Program-made: the position numbers and the translations under genes
The notes under the pieces: model-generated
Told to the model about the DNA's origin: nothing
Seen by the model: only the letters and a program-made list of their open reading frames with translations
The model's database searches: none
Shown: positions 13,092 to 15,250 of the stretch, piece by piece
How the letters are laid out: each line of letters starts with the position of its first letter
How positions within the stretch are numbered: the stretch's first letter is position 1
Origin: DATJZH01 sp035499215
Lineage (GTDB): Bacteria; Actinomycetota; Actinomycetes; Streptosporangiales; Streptosporangiaceae
Length of the DNA: 15,250 nucleotides
Direction of reading: 5' to 3'
Assembly (NCBI GenBank): GCA_035499215.1
Contig: DATJZH010000027.1
Location: 1-15,250, forward strand

Positions 13092-14195
13092 GTGAGCCTG
13101 TCCATCGGCATCGTCGGCCTGCCCAACGTCGGCAAGTCAACCCTGTTCAACGCGCTGACCCGGGCCAGCGTGCTTGCCTCCAACTACCCGTTCGCAACGA
13201 TCGAGCCGAATGTCGGCATAGTCGGCATCCCGGACTCGCGGCTGGGCGCACTCGGCGGCTTGTATCACTCCGCGAAGATCGTGCCAGCCACGGCCCGCTT
13301 CGTCGACATCGCCGGCCTCGTCCGCGGCGCGTCGCAGGGGCAGGGGCTGGGTAACCAGTTCCTCTCCCATATCCGCGAGACCGACGCCATCTGCCAGGTC
13401 GTCCGAGTATTCGCCGACCCGGACGTCGGCCATGTGGATGGTGACGTCTCGCCGCAGCGCGACATCGAGACGATCGCGACCGAGCTGATGCTGGCCGACC
13501 TGCAGACGCTGGAGAAGGCGGTACCGCGGCTGGCCAAGGAGGCGAGGTTCGGCAAGGACCGGGCCAGGGCGGCCGCTGCGGACGCCGCTGCCAGGGCGCA
13601 GCAGCTGCTCGACGGCGGCATCACCTTGTCCGCGGGCGCGGCCGGGGCCGGGATCGACCTCGCTGACCTGCGCGAGCTGCATCTGCTTACGGCCAAGCCG
13701 TTCCTGTACGTGTTCAACGTGGACGACGCCGGGCTTGGGGACAAGACCCTGCGGGACCGGCTTGCCGGGCTGGTGGCGCCGGCCGAGGCGGTTTTCGTTG
13801 ACGCCAAGACCGAGGCTGAGCTGGCTGAGCTGCCGGCCGAAGAGGCAGCTGAACTGCTGGCCGAGCTGGGCCTGGGCGAGCCAGGGCTGGCGCAGCTCGC
13901 CAGGGCCGGTTTTGCCGCGCTCGGTCTGTCCACGTTCCTGACCGCCGGGCCGAAAGAGGCTCGGGCCTGGACGATCCCGGCGGGAGCCACCGCGCCCGAG
14001 GCCGCGGGCGTCATCCACACCGACTTTCAGCGCGGGTTCATCAAGGCCGAGATTGTCTCTTTCGGCGATCTCATCGCCGCCGGGTCGGTCGCCGCGGCGC
14101 GTGCGGCGGGCAAGGCCCGGATCGAGGGCAAGGACTACGTGATGCGCGACGGCGACGTGGTGGAGTTCCGCCACAGCGCAATATCTCACAAGTAA
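13092..14195 (+). CDS. ychF: Redox-regulated, ribosome-binding ATPase YchF (Obg family)
   Basis: A 367-residue TRAFAC-class P-loop ATPase that binds ribosomes and is linked to stress responses. The G1 motif is GLPNVGKST near the start, G3 is DIAGLV followed by GASQGQGLGNQFLSHIRE, and the G4-equivalent at about residues 209-212 is NVDD. A helical/coiled insertion lies around 130-180 (LADLQTLEKAVPRLAKEARF). The C-terminal TGS domain contains VIHTDFQRGFIKAEIVSF and KDYVMRDGDVVEFR and ends properly. GTG 13092 is chosen because the domain begins three residues later and the -10 box is ideally placed; an earlier in-frame ATG at 12999 would add 31 arginine-rich residues. The order ispH, DUF6542, ychF matches M. 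tuberculosis Rv1110-Rv1112, with rmuC and an IS remnant added here. Confidence 0.96.
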   Translation: MSLSIGIVGLPNVGKSTLFNALTRASVLASNYPFATIEPNVGIVGIPDSRLGALGGLYHSAKIVPATARFVDIAGLVRGASQGQGLGNQFLSHIRETDAICQVVRVFADPDVGHVDGDVSPQRDIETIATELMLADLQTLEKAVPRLAKEARFGKDRARAAAADAAARAQQLLDGGITLSAGAAGAGIDLADLRELHLLTAKPFLYVFNVDDAGLGDKTLRDRLAGLVAPAEAVFVDAKTEAELAELPAEEAAELLAELGLGEPGLAQLARAGFAALGLSTFLTAGPKEARAWTIPAGATAPEAAGVIHTDFQRGFIKAEIVSFGDLIAAGSVAAARAAGKARIEGKDYVMRDGDVVEFRHSAISHK

Positions 14196-14197
14196 GG

Positions 14198-14219
14198 GAT
14201 ACGACCGCCGCGCGGTATC
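14198..14219 (+). terminator. Candidate hairpin after ychF
   Basis: GATA (14198-14201) pairs with TATC (14216-14219), and CCGC (14205-14208) pairs with GCGG (14212-14215) around a CGC loop, with a three-base bulge on the left arm. It starts two bases after the ychF stop. There is no U-tract. Confidence 0.4.
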
Positions 14220-14277
14220 GACCTAGACAGGCATCAGCTACAGATGCTAGCGGTCAGTTCAGTGGTGGTGACTAGTC

Positions 14278-14989
14278 GTGACGGCTCTTACGACACTCCA
14301 CGCGGGACACGACGTTGCATACTTCACCCGCGGGCAGCGCAGCGGCGGGTGCGTCGGCGCCATGTCCTACTACACGGCGGCTGGGGAGCCGCCCGGGCAG
14401 CGGGCCGGGAAAGCAGCCGCCAGGCTCGGCCTCACCGGCCAGGTGGATCCTGGCGTGATCGAGCGCCTGTATCAGCAGAACATCGGCCCAGCGGGGAAGT
14501 GCTGGCCAGGCACCGCCAGTCCAAGGCTGCCGACCGGCGGGAGGACAACGCGGTCTCCGCGTACCTGACTGAGCATCCGTTCGCGAGCGCCGTCGAGCTG
14601 GCCGAGGTCCGCGCAGCCGCGCGGGCGAAGGACCCGCACCGGGTGCCGTACTTCGACCTGACGATCTCCGCCGTCAAGTCGGTATCGGTGCTGCACGCCT
14701 CCTACCGCGTGTCCGCGAGGCAGGCAAGGGAACGCGGCGACTACAGCATGGCCGCGGAGCTGGACAAGAAGGCCGACGACATCGAGCAGGCGCTGATGGA
14801 CGCGGCCAAAGCGGCGCTCGAGCGGCTGGAACGGCACGGCACGTTCACCGGGACCGGGCACCACTCGGCCAACACGGGGGAGTGGCGGGACGGTGACGGC
14901 TTGGTCGCCAGCCCGTTCCTGCACCACATCTCCAGGGACGGCGACCCCAGCTTCACGTGCACGTGCCGATCCTCAACCTCGCGCGGGCG
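14278..14989 (+). pseudogene. MobF/TrwC-type conjugative relaxase, frameshifted and truncated
   Basis: The N-terminal third of a relaxase, the enzyme that nicks oriT and pilots a strand during conjugation. Frame one (from GTG 14278) reads VTALTTLHAGHDVAYFTRG with the candidate catalytic tyrosine at residue 15, then GCVGAMSYYTAAGEPPGQ. At about 14487-14489 homology shifts frame to SGEVLARHRQSKA and continues through PYFDLTISAVKSVSVLHASY, TGHHSANTGEWRDGDG and FLHHISRDGDP. At about 14945-14948 it shifts again to QLHVHVPILNLA, which carries the metal-binding HxH (14954-14962). Both shifts are explained by loss of one base in a short C run. After about 14989 relaxase similarity stops and IS5 transposase begins; the rest of the endonuclease domain and the whole helicase domain are missing. 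No strong ribosome site precedes the GTG. Confidence 0.85.
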
Positions 14990-15250
14990 GTGAAGGCCTC
15001 CTCCAACGTCCCCGAGGCAACACAGGGCTACGACGCGGGCAAGCGCACCAAGGGCCGCAAGCAGAACATCGCGACCGACACCCTGGGCCTGTTACTCGCC
15101 GTGGTGATCACGGCTGCCTCGGTCCAGGACACCAACGTCGGCAAGGACGTGGTGACCCAGCTCGCCGCGCGCCACCCCGGCGTGACCGCCGGGTGGGTGG
15201 ACGGCGGGTACAAGGCCGGGTTCCTCGGCCATGCCGCGGATCTGGGCATC
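14990..15250 (+). pseudogene. IS5-family transposase, 5'-truncated, continuing past the right edge
   Basis: The last 87 codons of the window read VKASSNVPEATQGYDAGK, then TKGRKQNIATDTLGLLLAV, ITAASVQDTNVGK, a QLAARHPGVTAGWVDGGYK stretch and AGFLGHAADLGI. This is the DDE catalytic core of IS5-type transposases; the aspartate in WVDGGYK (codon 15200-15202) is the likely second catalytic residue. The N-terminal domain and the D(S/T)Q segment with the first aspartate, which normally sits just before VKASSN, are missing. The frame is continuous with the last relaxase segment, so the two make an in-frame hybrid. The C-terminus and the right IS end lie outside the window. Confidence 0.85.

Noticed and set aside
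14487..14489. Programmed ribosomal frameshifting in the relaxase
   Set aside because: There is no slippery heptamer or downstream structure, and relaxases of this family are not known to use frameshifting. A lost base or sequencing error is simpler.

Overview
The window is high-GC actinobacterial chromosome: GC-rich third codon positions, GTG starts, and several genes whose start codon sits 6-7 nt after a TANNNT -10 box, the layout of leaderless actinobacterial transcripts. The gene order glpX / xseB / xseA / Rv1109c-like / ispH / DUF6542 / ychF matches, from memory, the Mycobacterium tuberculosis Rv1099c-Rv1112 neighbourhood, so most of the window is a conserved core block. The genus cannot be named; a Streptosporangiales-, Streptomycetales- or Frankia-like actinomycete fits.

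Layout, left to right. (1) 1-1613, minus: a DHA2-type MFS exporter, cut by the left edge. (2) 1814-2413, plus: a small DUF1707 / LiaF-like protein with a leaderless promoter. (3) A strong hairpin at 2431-2456 separates it from glpX (class II fructose-1,6-bisphosphatase, minus). A TetR regulator diverges from glpX. (4) The exonuclease VII genes xseA and xseB, both minus, are not adjacent: a large OafA-like acyltransferase with a C-terminal SGNH domain lies between them. xseB appears to have its own leaderless promoter. (5) An Rv1109c-like gene with an 18-bp hexapeptide-coding repeat heads the xseA transcription unit and diverges from ispH, the last enzyme of the MEP isoprenoid pathway. The shared intergenic region carries three imperfect 25-bp tandem repeats. 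(6) rmuC and a DUF6542 membrane protein form a minus-strand pair that converges on ispH. (7) A decayed ISKra4-type element (DUF6788 ORF plus only the C-terminal end of the transposase) fills the space between rmuC and ychF. (8) ychF is intact and leaderless. (9) From about 14200 the core block gives way to mobile debris: a MobF/TrwC-type relaxase pseudogene with two apparent single-base deletions, joined in frame to a 5'-truncated IS5-type transposase that runs off the right edge.

Functionally, the core genes cover gluconeogenesis (glpX), isoprenoid precursor synthesis (ispH), DNA processing (xseA, xseB, rmuC) and a ribosome-associated ATPase (ychF). The acyltransferase and TetR look like lineage-specific insertions, and the ISKra4, relaxase and IS5 pieces record past mobile-element activity. 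I found no tRNA, rRNA, CRISPR array or convincing riboswitch, and no coherent new multi-gene system. The least ordinary features are the split exonuclease VII genes, the repeat/inverted-repeat cluster at the 3' end of the inserted gene, and the in-frame relaxase-transposase chimera.
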